NCBI RefSeq assembly: GCF_000829825.1
Contig: NZ_JXSL01000027.1
Location: forward strand, 62,001-126,000
Origin: Paramagnetospirillum magnetotacticum MS-1
GTDB taxonomy: Bacteria; Pseudomonadota; Alphaproteobacteria; Rhodospirillales; Magnetospirillaceae
DNA: 64,000 bases
Direction: 5' to 3'
Below, one piece after another: positions 7,391 through 17,275 of the stretch (position 1 is its first letter; every line of letters starts with the position of its first letter). The notes under the pieces are model-generated. The model did no database searches. It was not told the DNA's origin and worked only from the letters and a program-made list of their open reading frames with translations. Both the position numbers and the translations under genes were made by a program.

Positions 7391-9535
7391 CTAAGACGGC
7401 ATCGCGACCGCGACTTCGACCACGTTGCCGGGTTCATGGTATGCCAGGGTATCGAAGGACAGCCGACGAGCTATGGCGATACCACGGCCGTGGGAGTGGA
7501 ATGCCCGCTCGGGTGAAATGTCCATATAGGGACGCCAGTCGAATCCCGGTCCCTGATCGCGAACGGTGAAGCGCAATCCCTGGGGTTCACGGCTCACCGC
7601 GATACTGGCGCGCCGGTCTCCCAGATCCGGACGCGCCAGCCGCGCCTCGATCTCCTCGATCAGGCGTCCCGAAGTCAGGAACTCGGTCTTTTCCTGGTAG
7701 CTGATTTCCAGATTGCCGTGCTCGATCGCGTTGACCATCAGTTCCGATAGGCCGGTCACAACGTCGGGGGCCCAGGGGCATAAACTGGCCAGGGCAACCG
7801 CCAGCCAATCCGCCTCAGCGAGGGTGCGGAAGGCGAATTCGCCTTGTTCCAGAAGCGCCAGGGTCCCACTTTGTCGGCGAAGATCGGTCCGCAGCTTCTG
7901 GGCTCGGCGATGATCGGCCACCGCCGCCTTGACCACCGAACTCAGAATCTGCAATTGCAGCGGCTTGACCAGATAATAAAAGACTCCGGCCTGAATTCCC
8001 TCGGCGATATCTTCGGACGAACCGAAGGCGGTCTGCATGATGACCGGAATCTGAGCCAGTCTGATATCTGACTTCAAATGCCGCAGCAAGGTCATGCCGT
8101 CCATCCGCGGCATCTGGCGATCGAGCAGGATGGCGTCGAAGCGTTCGGGCTCGGCTTGCAGGCGCTCAAGGGCGACGAGACCATCCTCTGCCTCGGCGAT
8201 GGCGTAGCCTTCGGCTTTCAGCATCGTATCGAGCAGTTTGCGGTTCATGGGCATATCGTCCACCACCAGCAGACTGGCACCGTGCCCGGGCAGCAACTCG
8301 GCCGGACCGGTGAAGGGATGGAGCGGTCGTCCGTTCACCAAGACCGGATAATCGGGAAAGGTCGCTGAAACCAAAAGCAGGTCGTCGGCGCAATCTGGAT
8401 TGCTGGCCAGAAAGGTCTTGCCAAGGTGTCGGGCCACCTCGGCTTCGCCCGTCTCGCCAGCCCGGGCCACCTGCTCCTCTATCCAACCGGCCAGGGCCGT
8501 TTCCGTCATGCTGCCCTCTGCGGCCTGCTCGACCAAGGCGTCGCTGTAGATCAACAGGCGGTCGCCTTTGCCGATGGCCACTCTCCCCAATTGGCGTCCA
8601 GCATCTTCGGTCAGCCCAAAGGGCAAACCCGACAGCTTGAGCGCCTCGCGGCGTCCATCGGCACGCAGCAGAACAGCGTTTCTGAGCCCCGCCGCCACAT
8701 AGCTGAAGCAGCCCTCCACCCGGTCGAACACGCCATAGACGCCAGCGACGAAATGGTGGTGGTCGCGATCCACCGAGACCAGTCGGCAGTCGAGCAACGC
8801 CGCCATTTTCAGTGGATCATCGGCAAAAGAGGGTAATGGCGACAGAACGGAATGGGTCGAGAAGGCGCGAAGTGCCGCGCCTATTCCGTGGCCGGACACG
8901 TCGCCGAAGAACAGCGCCACCTTGCCGCCACCCAGCAGCCATGCTTGCCACAAATCGCCGCCAACCGCCGAGCAGGGACGCGAGAACCAGTCAAAGGCAA
9001 TCCCCGCTGCCGTCCTTATGGCCTTCAGAGTTTCGGTGCGGGGCAACACCGAGGTCATCAGTAGGGCCGCCTCGGCCAGTTCGTTCACCATGCGGGTATT
9101 GTCGAGGCGCATGGCGCGGCTCATCAGTGCATTGGCGGTATGGACCGACACCCTTGACACCAACTCCCGTGGGTCGAAGGGCTTGTGGATGACGTCGGTG
9201 GCGCCGGCATCGAAGGCAGCCAGGACCTCGTCGCGCGCCGTCATAGCCGTCTGGATCAGAATCGGCAGCCCGGCCAGCGCTGGATTGCTCCTCACCCGCC
9301 GACAAACCTCAAGGCCGCCGATCCCCGGCATCACCAGATCGAGCAGGAGGCAATCCACCCGCTGGCTGGACAGCGCCGCGAGAGCCGCCTCGCCGCCATC
9401 GACGCATTTCACCTGCGTGAAACCGTGCCGGGCCAGGAGGGCGGAAATCATCATCCGGTTGGTTTCGAGATCATCGACCACCAGAATCGAGGCGTCTAAG
9501 ACCGATCGTTCCCCCGACGGCGGCGCCGATCCCAT
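7391..9535 (-). CDS. Response-regulator / PP2C (SpoIIE-type) phosphatase / response-regulator / HATPase anti-sigma-like protein
   Basis: 714 residues with four modules. REC1 is at about 15-130 (LVVDDLETNR; phosphoacceptor Asp in DCLLLDLVMPG). A PP2C/SpoIIE phosphatase spans about 185-375, with AVGGDLWQ and GDVSGHGIGAAL as metal-binding motifs and a YSDALVE motif. REC2 is at about 415-535 (LLVVDDMPMNRK; ILLDRQMPRMDG). An RsbW-like HATPase lies at about 585-714 (ELMVNAIEHGN, DQGPGFD, HGRGIAIA). One base separates it from the STAS gene upstream in the same transcription unit. The HATPase would phosphorylate the STAS protein and the PP2C domain would remove that phosphate, both tuned by the receivers. 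The regulated output is not visible here. Confidence 0.85.
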   Translation of the reverse strand: MGSAPPSGERSVLDASILVVDDLETNRMMISALLARHGFTQVKCVDGGEAALAALSSQRVDCLLLDLVMPGIGGLEVCRRVRSNPALAGLPILIQTAMTARDEVLAAFDAGATDVIHKPFDPRELVSRVSVHTANALMSRAMRLDNTRMVNELAEAALLMTSVLPRTETLKAIRTAAGIAFDWFSRPCSAVGGDLWQAWLLGGGKVALFFGDVSGHGIGAALRAFSTHSVLSPLPSFADDPLKMAALLDCRLVSVDRDHHHFVAGVYGVFDRVEGCFSYVAAGLRNAVLLRADGRREALKLSGLPFGLTEDAGRQLGRVAIGKGDRLLIYSDALVEQAAEGSMTETALAGWIEEQVARAGETGEAEVARHLGKTFLASNPDCADDLLLVSATFPDYPVLVNGRPLHPFTGPAELLPGHGASLLVVDDMPMNRKLLDTMLKAEGYAIAEAEDGLVALERLQAEPERFDAILLDRQMPRMDGMTLLRHLKSDIRLAQIPVIMQTAFGSSEDIAEGIQAGVFYYLVKPLQLQILSSVVKAAVADHRRAQKLRTDLRRQSGTLALLEQGEFAFRTLAEADWLAVALASLCPWAPDVVTGLSELMVNAIEHGNLEISYQEKTEFLTSGRLIEEIEARLARPDLGDRRASIAVSREPQGLRFTVRDQGPGFDWRPYMDISPERAFHSHGRGIAIARRLSFDTLAYHEPGNVVEVAVAMPS

Positions 9536-9536
9536 A

Positions 9537-9848
9537 TCAGCGGACGATGGTGAAGAGCTTACCGAAATCGACGACTTCGAGGATGCGGTCGACCTGCGGC
9601 GGCGGCTTGACCAGAGTAAGCGTTCCGCCAGCTTTGGCCAAGCGCTCGCGCAGCAGGATCAGCATGCTGAGCGCCGCCGAATCCAGACTGCCGATGCCGG
9701 TCAGATCCACCTCGACCGAGCTGGCGCCGGACGACACCACCGCGTCGACCACCGTGCGGAAGGCCATGTTCTCGGAAAAGGAAAAGTCGCCGGAAAGCTT
9801 GATGGTCAGGACGTTGCCGTTCCGGGATAGTGTGTGGTTCAGGGGCAT
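9537..9848 (-). CDS. STAS-domain anti-sigma factor antagonist
   Basis: 103 residues forming a single STAS domain. The segment GIGSLDSAALSMLILLRERL carries the conserved Asp-Ser pair, where the serine is the site phosphorylated in partner switching. It lies directly upstream of the REC-PP2C-REC-HATPase gene on the same strand, and 15 bases after the chemoreceptor gene, so the three look cotranscribed. This arrangement makes it the probable substrate of both kinase and phosphatase modules of its neighbour. Its downstream target is unknown; a receptor or cyclase target is as possible as a sigma factor system. Confidence 0.85.
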   Translation of the reverse strand: MPLNHTLSRNGNVLTIKLSGDFSFSENMAFRTVVDAVVSSGASSVEVDLTGIGSLDSAALSMLILLRERLAKAGGTLTLVKPPPQVDRILEVVDFGKLFTIVR

Positions 9849-9863
9849 TGTGGCGTTCTCCGG

Positions 9864-11858
9864 TCAGCGACGGACCATGGCAAGGAAGGATTGGGTCTGG
9901 CGGTCCAGAGTCTCGGAGGCATCCTGCAGCGAATCGGCCGACCACAGAACCTCGATAGCCCCTGCGCCGGTCTTGAGCGAACCCAGCGTCACCTCGGAAA
10001 TGGCAGAGGACACATGCACCATGTCGTCGGCCACGCCGGTCACGTTGCGGGTGATTTCGGCGGTCACCGCCGATTGTTCTTCGATGGCGGCGGCGATGCC
10101 GGTCGAGATGTTGTTGACCGACAAGATGCCGCCCCGGACCCGCTCGAAGGCCGTCACCGCCACGCGGGTCTGTTCCTGGATGCCAGCGATGCGGCTGGCA
10201 ATCTCCTCGGTGGCCTTGGCGGTCTGATTGGCCAGATGCTTAACCTCGCCCGCCACCACCGCGAAGCCCTTTCCGGCTTCGCCAGCCCGTGCAGCCTCGA
10301 TGGTGGCGTTCAAGGCCAGTAGATTGGTCTGGCTGGCAACATCGCCGATCATGCCAGCGACATGGCCGATCTCCTGAATGGAATCGGACAGCAGCTTGAT
10401 TTGCTGTGCCGCGCCGTCCACATCGTTGACGGCGTCGCCCGACACCTCATTGGCATTGGTGACCTGGCGGGAAATCTCCGCGATGGAGGCTCCCAGTTCT
10501 TCGACTGCGGCGGCCAGCCCTTCGACTTTCTGGGTGGTCTGCAAGGCCGTGTCGGCCACCCCCAGGGAGCGCGAGGTTCCCGATTCCTGGCGCTGGGCCG
10601 AGGTCGAGGCCGAATTGTAGATCGATCCCACCGCCTCCTTGACCACGGTGATCACCGAGCCCACTTCGCGCTCGAAGGTTTCCGCCATGCGGACTTTTTC
10701 CGTCACCGGCATCCAGGTGAGCAGAGGGCCCACATAATGGCCCTTTCGGTCAAGGATGGCGCTGACGTTCAGTTCGATGACCTCCTGCCCGAGACTGATA
10801 TTGGCCACGTGCGGAAGCTTGGTCGGATCTTGGAGGATGCGCCGGGCATGCTCGGGATTCTTATGGAAGATATCGACCGATTTGCCGACCACCTCGGCCG
10901 CAGGGCAGGGCAGATGACTTTCCAGGGTGGAGAGGAGTTCGCGGCTGGCCTTGTTCTGGTACGAGATGGTGAGATCCGGCCCCGAAGCCATCATCACGCG
11001 CGCCGTCATCTGGTCGAGCATCTGGCTTTGCTGGAATGAAGCCACCGAGGTTTCGCGCAAGCAGCCGAGCGAGGTGATCATGTTATCTATTTCGGCCATG
11101 CCGGTGTGGGACGGCAGCTCCTGATCGGTGTCGCCCGTAGCGATCGCCTTCATAGCCGATTCGACCCCGCCCAAGGCGCGGGTGACGCTGCGCACCACCG
11201 GTATACCGACGATGGCGGCGGTCAGCGCCGCCAATAGGCCCAAAGCCAGAACCAGGGTGGTCGCCCGGCCAGAGCTTTCCACCGTGGCCTCGGATTCCCC
11301 GGCCAGCTTGATGGCGACCTCGTCAACCCGGGCGCGGACCAGATCGACGCCGTCCTTGACCTCGCCCTGAATTTTGTCGGAAACCGCGTCGAAGGAGGGC
11401 ATCAGCGGGTTACCGGTTCCTGGCCCGCCAGCGACATAGGCCTCGGCCATACGCCGGCCGGTGGCGTAGTAGGGCTCGAAATCCTGGCTCATCCGCGCCA
11501 GGAGGGCATCCGCCTCGGTCAATCCCCCGGCCTTGGCGGTGGCGCGGGCCTGGGCCAACGTCTCACGGAACGCCTTGGCATGCTCCTCGGCTTCGGCGAA
11601 GCCGCTATCCAGCCCATCTTGCCCCCGTGTGGCAGAGACATCGCTGAAGAATTGCTGGACCTGAACAACCTCAAGCCGAAGGCTGTAAAGTTGGCCGAGC
11701 AGCACCACTTCCTTCGCGGTGAAGCCCTTTACCGAACGGGAGTTTTCTTCCACCGCCGCATTCAGAGTGCCGATGGACCTCTGGGCCACCACCAGGGCCG
11801 CCGCAAAAGTCACCAAGATGAAGGCCAGCATGGCGAACAGACGGAAACGCAACGTCAT
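9864..11858 (-). CDS. Methyl-accepting chemotaxis protein
   Basis: 664 residues. A first membrane helix lies at about 8-26, a periplasmic sensor of about 170 residues follows, and a second helix is at about 200-222 (LVLALGLLAALTAAIVGI). A HAMP-like region comes next, then a PAS-like segment at about 275-400 (with LTISYQNKASRELL and VGKSVDIFHKNPEHARRIL). The signalling domain fills about 410-650, with the conserved hairpin tip ASQTNLLALNATIEAARAG. The ligand cannot be read. Its position directly upstream of a STAS and PP2C/HATPase pair suggests the three share a promoter, and the partner switch may modulate chemotaxis or a parallel output. Confidence 0.88.
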   Translation of the reverse strand: MTLRFRLFAMLAFILVTFAAALVVAQRSIGTLNAAVEENSRSVKGFTAKEVVLLGQLYSLRLEVVQVQQFFSDVSATRGQDGLDSGFAEAEEHAKAFRETLAQARATAKAGGLTEADALLARMSQDFEPYYATGRRMAEAYVAGGPGTGNPLMPSFDAVSDKIQGEVKDGVDLVRARVDEVAIKLAGESEATVESSGRATTLVLALGLLAALTAAIVGIPVVRSVTRALGGVESAMKAIATGDTDQELPSHTGMAEIDNMITSLGCLRETSVASFQQSQMLDQMTARVMMASGPDLTISYQNKASRELLSTLESHLPCPAAEVVGKSVDIFHKNPEHARRILQDPTKLPHVANISLGQEVIELNVSAILDRKGHYVGPLLTWMPVTEKVRMAETFEREVGSVITVVKEAVGSIYNSASTSAQRQESGTSRSLGVADTALQTTQKVEGLAAAVEELGASIAEISRQVTNANEVSGDAVNDVDGAAQQIKLLSDSIQEIGHVAGMIGDVASQTNLLALNATIEAARAGEAGKGFAVVAGEVKHLANQTAKATEEIASRIAGIQEQTRVAVTAFERVRGGILSVNNISTGIAAAIEEQSAVTAEITRNVTGVADDMVHVSSAISEVTLGSLKTGAGAIEVLWSADSLQDASETLDRQTQSFLAMVRR

Positions 11859-12336
11859 GGGTCCAGTCCTTCCGTGGGGGCCGCGTCAGCAGAATGGCCG
11901 CAGAAATTTTCATTCCCTGCGAATGGGTATAGCGAAGGAAATGCTTAAACGGCAATCGGATATTTTAAAATCCATCCCTGGTTGGAGGGGCAGGATGATG
12001 CCGGGATTTATAGCTACATTAGTATCGCCTTATTCGCACTATTCCGTTTCGCGGTGAGGCAGCCCGCCAAGCGCGCTTCACGAGCGCAGCGCTTGGGTTA
12101 TTGGCTGACCGACATGGCCGCAAAGCGGAACGGATGCTGTGGGACCGGTCGGGTGGACCAATTCGTAGACCTTGCCGGTGGGATCGATCCAAATCCCAGG
12201 GCACAAAGCCGCTCTTGTGATTTGCGTATTTTTGCGTGGCAACATACCCCCTTTGTATTACACGATAATGCCCTACTAAGGCTCCGTCCTCGTTTGCCTG
12301 GGGGGACAATCGCACGTCATCCGACAGGGGGCACCC
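11859..12336. other. Intergenic region between divergent chemoreceptor and histidine-kinase genes
   Basis: 478 bases between two divergent signalling genes; it must hold both promoters. No strong hairpin or clear sigma-70 pair stands out. The minus strand has a 55-codon open frame at 12078-12245 whose translation includes GIWIDPTGKVYELVHP; it could be a decayed gene fragment and is listed separately. The segment around 12200-12290 is more AT-rich than the surroundings and probably contains the kinase promoter. Confidence 0.5.
12078..12245 (-). pseudogene. Possible small gene or gene remnant (55 codons)
   Basis: An open frame from ATG at 12243-12245 to TGA at 12078-12080. The central part (GIWIDPTGKVYELVHPTG) looks like a real protein segment with balanced composition. 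The only upstream purine run (AGGGGG) is one base from the ATG, too close for a normal ribosome site, so this may be the end of a decayed gene. No family is recognised. Low confidence; it could be chance. Confidence 0.2.
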
Positions 12337-14238
12337 GTGCAGGGGAATGAGCGGCAAATTTTCAAGCTCCAACTATTCTCCTCGGCGATTATCGTCGCGG
12401 TGATGGCCCTAGCATTGGGGGGGCTGTTAATCACTCAGGCCCGCAGTGAATACGACGCCAGCCTCCTCGCCTTGGAAGAGCAGGAAACCCAGGCGATGAA
12501 GGAAGAGTTGATCCGCCAGGTCGAGACTGCCAAGAACTTCCTGAGAACCATGCAGGCCAGCACCGAGGAAGTCCTCAGGCGGCAAATCACCGATCAAGTC
12601 GACCAAGCCTATGCGCTGAGCAGTGCGCTCTATGACCGCGAGCAGGGACGCTTGGGAGAAGGCGAGGTGAAGCGTCTGGTGATCGAAGCCCTTCGTCCCA
12701 TCCGCTTTTTCAACGGAAAGGGATACTATTTCGTCGATGACATGGACGGGAATTGTCTGCTGCTGCCCATCAATCCGAACCTTGAGGGCACATCGCTCCT
12801 GAATAATCGGGACGATGCCGGAACCTATATCATGCGAAGCCTGATCAGTGCGGCCAACAATCCCAGCGGAGAAGGGTTCTCGCGCTATCGTTGGTATGCG
12901 CCGGGCAGCGGTAAGAAGATGCTCGAGAAGATTGCCTATGTCCGTAAGTTTGAACCCTATAATTGGCTGATCGGTACCGGGCAGTATATTTCGGACGTGG
13001 ACCAAGTGCTTCAAGCCGAGGCCCGAAACCGGCTTCGGGGATTGCGTTTTGGACCCCATGCCAAGGGGTATTTCGTGATCTATGGCCCTGGGGAGAAGGT
13101 CCTGGTCTCTCCGTCGCGACAGGAGAGCGAGGATCATTTGATTGATGAGCTCCCGTCAGATGGGCGGGCCGTCGCCCATACGATCTTCGATCAAGGACAG
13201 AAAGGGGATGGTTTCGTCCGCTATGACTGGGCCATCGATGGAGGCACATCGAACAAGTCGACAAAACTGGTCTATGTCTCCAAGGTTCCGGATTGGGACT
13301 GGGTCATCAGCGCTGGCCTATACCTCGACGATCTGGCCGCGACTATAGCAAGCCGCAGAGCCGCGCTGGACGAAAGCATCCGGAATAAGGTGCTGGTAAC
13401 CGTACTCGCCGCCTTGACGGGGATTGTCATTTCACTGGCAATCGGATGGAAATTCTCCCACATCTCTCACCGGATGGTGGAAAGCTTTCACAGTAACATT
13501 GCCCACAAAAATCAGGAACTGGAGGCCAAGACCCGGACCCTCGAGCAATCCAACGCCGATCTCGAGCAGTTCGCCTATGTCGCATCCCATGACCTTCAAA
13601 CCCCACTGAGAAACATCGTCCGTTTCGCTCAGTTGCTGGAGCGTCGCTACAAGGGCCGCATCGATTCAGACGCCGATGCCTTCATCGGCTTCATTGTCGA
13701 TGGCGGTAAGCACATGACCCAGTTGATCAGCGATCTCCTTGAATTTTCCCGCGTGTCTCGGCAATCCGCCCCGCTGACACCGATATCCGCGACCGAAGCC
13801 ATCACTCAAGCGCTTAAAAATCTCGAGCTTGAGATCGCCAAATCTGAGGCAGAGGTGAACGTTGATGATTTGCCACTGGTAATGGCCGATCAGACCTACT
13901 TGGTCAGTCTGTTCCAGAATCTGGTGGGCAATGGCATCAAGTATGGTGCGGCGGACAGAAAGCCTGTGATCTCGGTTTCTGCAATGCGCGTATCCTCAGG
14001 CCGCTGGCGGTTTGCCGTGACCGACAACGGGATCGGTATCGAGCCGCAATATCAGGAAAAAGTATTCGAGATTTTTCAACGCCTGGACCCGACCTCCCGC
14101 AGGGAAGGCACCGGTATCGGTCTGACACTCTGTCGGCGGATCGTTCATCGTTTCGGTGGAGCCATCTGGCTGGAATCCATTCCCGGCGAGGGAACGACAT
14201 TGTTCTTCACGCTTCAGGATGGTTCCGCCGCGGCCTGA
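12337..14238 (+). CDS. Membrane sensor histidine kinase with two Cache-type sensor units
   Basis: 633 residues starting at a GTG with AGGGGG six bases upstream. One membrane helix is near 11-31, then a periplasmic region with two Cache_2-like units: one around 125-225 (FFNGKGYYFVDDMDG, EPYNWLIGTGQYISDVD) and one around 235-340 (GYFVIYGPGEKVL, PDWDWVISAGLYLDDL). A second helix lies near 350-370. The kinase core has the H-box ASHDLQTPLRNIVRFAQLL (His about 418), N-box NLVGNGIKYG, G1 DNGIGIE and G2 GTGIGLTLCRR. Cache domains usually sense small organic acids or amines. No response regulator lies beside it, so it is an orphan kinase; the REC proteins at 7.4-9.5 kb are the nearest candidates. Confidence 0.88.
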   Translation: MQGNERQIFKLQLFSSAIIVAVMALALGGLLITQARSEYDASLLALEEQETQAMKEELIRQVETAKNFLRTMQASTEEVLRRQITDQVDQAYALSSALYDREQGRLGEGEVKRLVIEALRPIRFFNGKGYYFVDDMDGNCLLLPINPNLEGTSLLNNRDDAGTYIMRSLISAANNPSGEGFSRYRWYAPGSGKKMLEKIAYVRKFEPYNWLIGTGQYISDVDQVLQAEARNRLRGLRFGPHAKGYFVIYGPGEKVLVSPSRQESEDHLIDELPSDGRAVAHTIFDQGQKGDGFVRYDWAIDGGTSNKSTKLVYVSKVPDWDWVISAGLYLDDLAATIASRRAALDESIRNKVLVTVLAALTGIVISLAIGWKFSHISHRMVESFHSNIAHKNQELEAKTRTLEQSNADLEQFAYVASHDLQTPLRNIVRFAQLLERRYKGRIDSDADAFIGFIVDGGKHMTQLISDLLEFSRVSRQSAPLTPISATEAITQALKNLELEIAKSEAEVNVDDLPLVMADQTYLVSLFQNLVGNGIKYGAADRKPVISVSAMRVSSGRWRFAVTDNGIGIEPQYQEKVFEIFQRLDPTSRREGTGIGLTLCRRIVHRFGGAIWLESIPGEGTTLFFTLQDGSAAA

Positions 14239-14335
14239 CCAGGGCAGCTTGATCCTCCCCCGCATGGCGCGACGCTTCATCGACCGTATTCGCATACGGT
14301 GCCGGATGCCGTCATCGAATGATGCCTGTTTCCCC

Positions 14336-15625
14336 TTAGGCCCCCAGCAGCTTCAGCCTCTCCGCCGTCACCAGGGTGATGCCCTTTTCGGTGCGGTGGA
14401 AGCGCGATGCGTCCAGCGCCGCGTCTTCGCCGACCACCAGGCCGGGCGGCACCACCGCGCCCTGGTCGACGATGCAGCGCTTGAGGCGGGCATGGCGGCC
14501 GATATCGACGTTGGGCAGGATCACGGCGTCTTCGACCACGCAGAACGAGTTGACGCGGACATTGGAGAACAGCATGGAGCGCCGCACCACGGCGCCCGAG
14601 ACGATGCAGCCGCCCGCCACCAGGGAATCCACCGCCATGCCGCGCCGGTGCTCGGAATCGAACACGAATTTGGCGGGCGGCGATTGCGGCTGGTCGGTCC
14701 AGATGGGCCAGCTCTCATCGTAAAGGTTCAGGGCGGGCGTCACCGTGGTGAGGTCGATATTGGCCTCCCAATAGGCGTCGATGGTGCCGACGTCGCGCCA
14801 GTAATGTTCGCGCGCACCTTCGTGCATGACGCAGGAATCCTGGAAGTGATGGGCAATGACCCGGTGGCTCTTGACCAGGGCGGGGATGATGTCCTTGCCG
14901 AAATCGTGGCTGGTCTCGGCCGAGGTGGAATCCTTGATCAGCAGGTCGTGCAGCAATTGGTAATTGAAGATGTAGATGCCCATGCTGGCCAGGGCCTGAT
15001 CGGGATGGCCGGGCATGGGCTGCGGATTGGCGGGCTTTTCGTCAAAGCGGATGACCCGGTCGTCCTCGTCCGCGGCCATGACGCCGAAGCCCTTGGCGGT
15101 TTCCAGCGGCACTTCGATGCAGCCGACGGTGACGTCGGCCCCGGCCGCCAGGTGATGGGCCAGCATCTTGCCGTAATGCATCTTGTAGACATGGTCGCCA
15201 GCCAGGATCAGCACGTGTTCGGGCCGGTGGGCGCGGATGATGTCCAGATTCTGGAACACCGCGTCGGCGGTTCCCTTGTACCAGTCCTCGCCCTGGGTGC
15301 GCTGCTGGGCGGGAAGCAGTTCGATGAACTCGTTGAATTCGCCGCGCAGAAAACCCCAGCCGCGCTGGATATGCTGCAGCAGGGAATGGGCCTTGTACTG
15401 GGTCAGAACCCCGATGCGGCGGATGCCGGAATTGATGCAGTTGGAAAGGGTGAAGTCGACGATGCGGAACTTTCCGGCAAAGGGGATGGCCGGTTTGGCA
15501 TGCCAGTCGGTGAGGTCCATCAGGCGCGCGCCGCGCCCTCCGGCCAGAATCAGCGCCAGGGTGCGGCGCAGACGCTCGTTGACCTCGATATCGATGGCGG
15601 TACCGCGCTCGGTGGGATCAAACAT
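14336..15625 (-). CDS. glgC: Glucose-1-phosphate adenylyltransferase
   Basis: 429 residues, the standard length. The nucleotidyltransferase domain opens with [23 protein letters not shown] split around the AGGRG loop, followed by [18 protein letters not shown] and the glucose-1-phosphate region [13 protein letters not shown]. The C-terminal left-handed beta-helix is seen as repeated [15 protein letters not shown] and [11 protein letters not shown] units. The enzyme makes ADP-glucose, the committed step of bacterial glycogen synthesis, and is usually allosterically controlled. It is divergent from glgA-glk, and converges with the histidine kinase gene across about 100 bases. Confidence 0.95.
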   Translation of the reverse strand: MFDPTERGTAIDIEVNERLRRTLALILAGGRGARLMDLTDWHAKPAIPFAGKFRIVDFTLSNCINSGIRRIGVLTQYKAHSLLQHIQRGWGFLRGEFNEFIELLPAQQRTQGEDWYKGTADAVFQNLDIIRAHRPEHVLILAGDHVYKMHYGKMLAHHLAAGADVTVGCIEVPLETAKGFGVMAADEDDRVIRFDEKPANPQPMPGHPDQALASMGIYIFNYQLLHDLLIKDSTSAETSHDFGKDIIPALVKSHRVIAHHFQDSCVMHEGAREHYWRDVGTIDAYWEANIDLTTVTPALNLYDESWPIWTDQPQSPPAKFVFDSEHRRGMAVDSLVAGGCIVSGAVVRRSMLFSNVRVNSFCVVEDAVILPNVDIGRHARLKRCIVDQGAVVPPGLVVGEDAALDASRFHRTEKGITLVTAERLKLLGA

Positions 15626-15796
15626 TCATCACCCCTTGGACGTTCTTCATTGGCGATGACGGTGCCACATTCCCCTCGAGCGCACAATCGCGGGCGGCGC
15701 GATGCCGCCATGTGGGGGCACGGCCTCTCTCGACGGCGGGCCTAATCCGGGATAGGCTGAGGGTAGGAGTGCTTCAACCTCCGAACGGGGTTCCCG

Positions 15797-17275
15797 ATGC
15801 GCGTTCTCTTCGTTTCCTCCGAGGTGTTTCCCCTGGTCAAGACCGGGGGGCTTGCCGATGTGTCGGGGGCCTTGCCCGCCGCCCTGACCGAGTCGGGGGA
15901 GGACGTCAAAATCCTGCTGCCCGGCTATCCCGAGGCCATCAAGGCTTCGGGCGCCAAGAAGTCCGTCGGGTCTCTGGGCGATCCGTTCGGCCTGGGGGCC
16001 GAGGTGCAACTGCTGTCGGGCAAGCTGCCCGATAGCGGCGTTCCCGTCTGGCTGGTGGATTGTCCCGCTCTGTTCGAGCGTGATGGTGGCCCCTATCAGG
16101 ATTTGCAGGGCCGTGACTGGCCCGATAACGCGCTGCGCTTTGCCTTGCTGTCGTGGACGGCGGCCCATCTGTGTACCGAGCATAGCCCGGTGAAATGGCG
16201 TCCCCAGGTGCTGCACGCCAATGACTGGCAGGCGGGACTGGCGGCGGCCTATCTGCAGGCCTGGAATGTGGCGCAGCGCCCGGCGACGGTGTTCACCATC
16301 CACAATATCGCCTATCAAGGCCAGTTTCCGCCCGAGATGGTGGCGCGCCTGGGCTTTCCGCCCGAGATGTATGCCATGGAGGGGTTCGAGTATTACGACA
16401 CGCTCTCCTTCCTCAAGGCCGGGCTGTTCTATTCCGATCGCATCACCACGGTCAGCCCGCGTTACGCCAAGGAAATTCAGACTCCGGCCTTTGGCTGCGG
16501 CATGGATGGGCTGTTGTCCTATCGCGCCGCCGATCTGACCGGCATCCTGAATGGCGCCGATTATCAGGTGTGGAATCCTGCCACGGATCCCCATCTGGAT
16601 CATCCCTTCGCCCCCGGCGATGCGGCGGGCAAGGCGCGCAACAAGGCGGCGCTTCAGGCGGAACTGGGGCTGGCCCAGGACCCGGATGCGCCCTTGATGG
16701 TCATCGTCAGCCGCCTCAACGATCACAAGGGCATGGATCTGGTTCTCGCCGCCCTGCCCAATATTCTGCGCCTGGGCGCCCAGGTGGCGGTCGTCGGGAC
16801 CGGCGATCGTCCGCTGGAGGACGGGTTCCGCGCCGCGGCGGCCGCCCATCCCGCTCAGGTGGCGGCGCGCATCGGCTATTCCGAGCCCCTGGCCCATCGC
16901 ATGATGGCGGGCGGCGACATGCTCTTGATGCCGTCGCGCTTCGAGCCCTGCGGCCTGACCCAGTTCTACGCGTTCCGTTACGGCACGGTGCCGGTGGCCC
17001 ATGCCACGGGCGGGCTGGCCGATACCCTGGTGGATACGGGTTACGATACCCTGATGACCGGCAAGGCCAACGGCTTCGTCTTCGAGCATTGCAATGCCGG
17101 GGCCTTCCAGTGGGCGGTAGAGCGCGCCGTGGGGCTTTACGCCAAGAAGGATCAGTGGACCCGCATCGTCAAGGCTTGCAACGCCCAGGATTTCGGATGG
17201 AGCCGTTCGGCGGCTTTGTACCGCGAGCTCTATAAATCGCTGGCCGGGAACGGCAAGGGGAAGAAGAAGGCATGA
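15797..17275 (+). CDS. glgA: Glycogen synthase (ADP-glucose, GT5)
   Basis: 492 residues. The ADP-glucose site KTGGLADVSGALPAAL is near residue 15, followed by HANDWQAGLAAAYL, FTIHNIAYQGQFP and GLFYSDRITTVSPRYAKEI. The C-terminal catalytic signature MPSRFEPCGLTQFYAFRYG is intact. It extends glycogen from ADP-glucose made by the divergent glgC. The stop overlaps the glk start by four bases (ATGA), so glgA and glk are translationally coupled. The 171 bases to glgC must carry both promoters. Confidence 0.96.
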   Translation: MRVLFVSSEVFPLVKTGGLADVSGALPAALTESGEDVKILLPGYPEAIKASGAKKSVGSLGDPFGLGAEVQLLSGKLPDSGVPVWLVDCPALFERDGGPYQDLQGRDWPDNALRFALLSWTAAHLCTEHSPVKWRPQVLHANDWQAGLAAAYLQAWNVAQRPATVFTIHNIAYQGQFPPEMVARLGFPPEMYAMEGFEYYDTLSFLKAGLFYSDRITTVSPRYAKEIQTPAFGCGMDGLLSYRAADLTGILNGADYQVWNPATDPHLDHPFAPGDAAGKARNKAALQAELGLAQDPDAPLMVIVSRLNDHKGMDLVLAALPNILRLGAQVAVVGTGDRPLEDGFRAAAAAHPAQVAARIGYSEPLAHRMMAGGDMLLMPSRFEPCGLTQFYAFRYGTVPVAHATGGLADTLVDTGYDTLMTGKANGFVFEHCNAGAFQWAVERAVGLYAKKDQWTRIVKACNAQDFGWSRSAALYRELYKSLAGNGKGKKKA

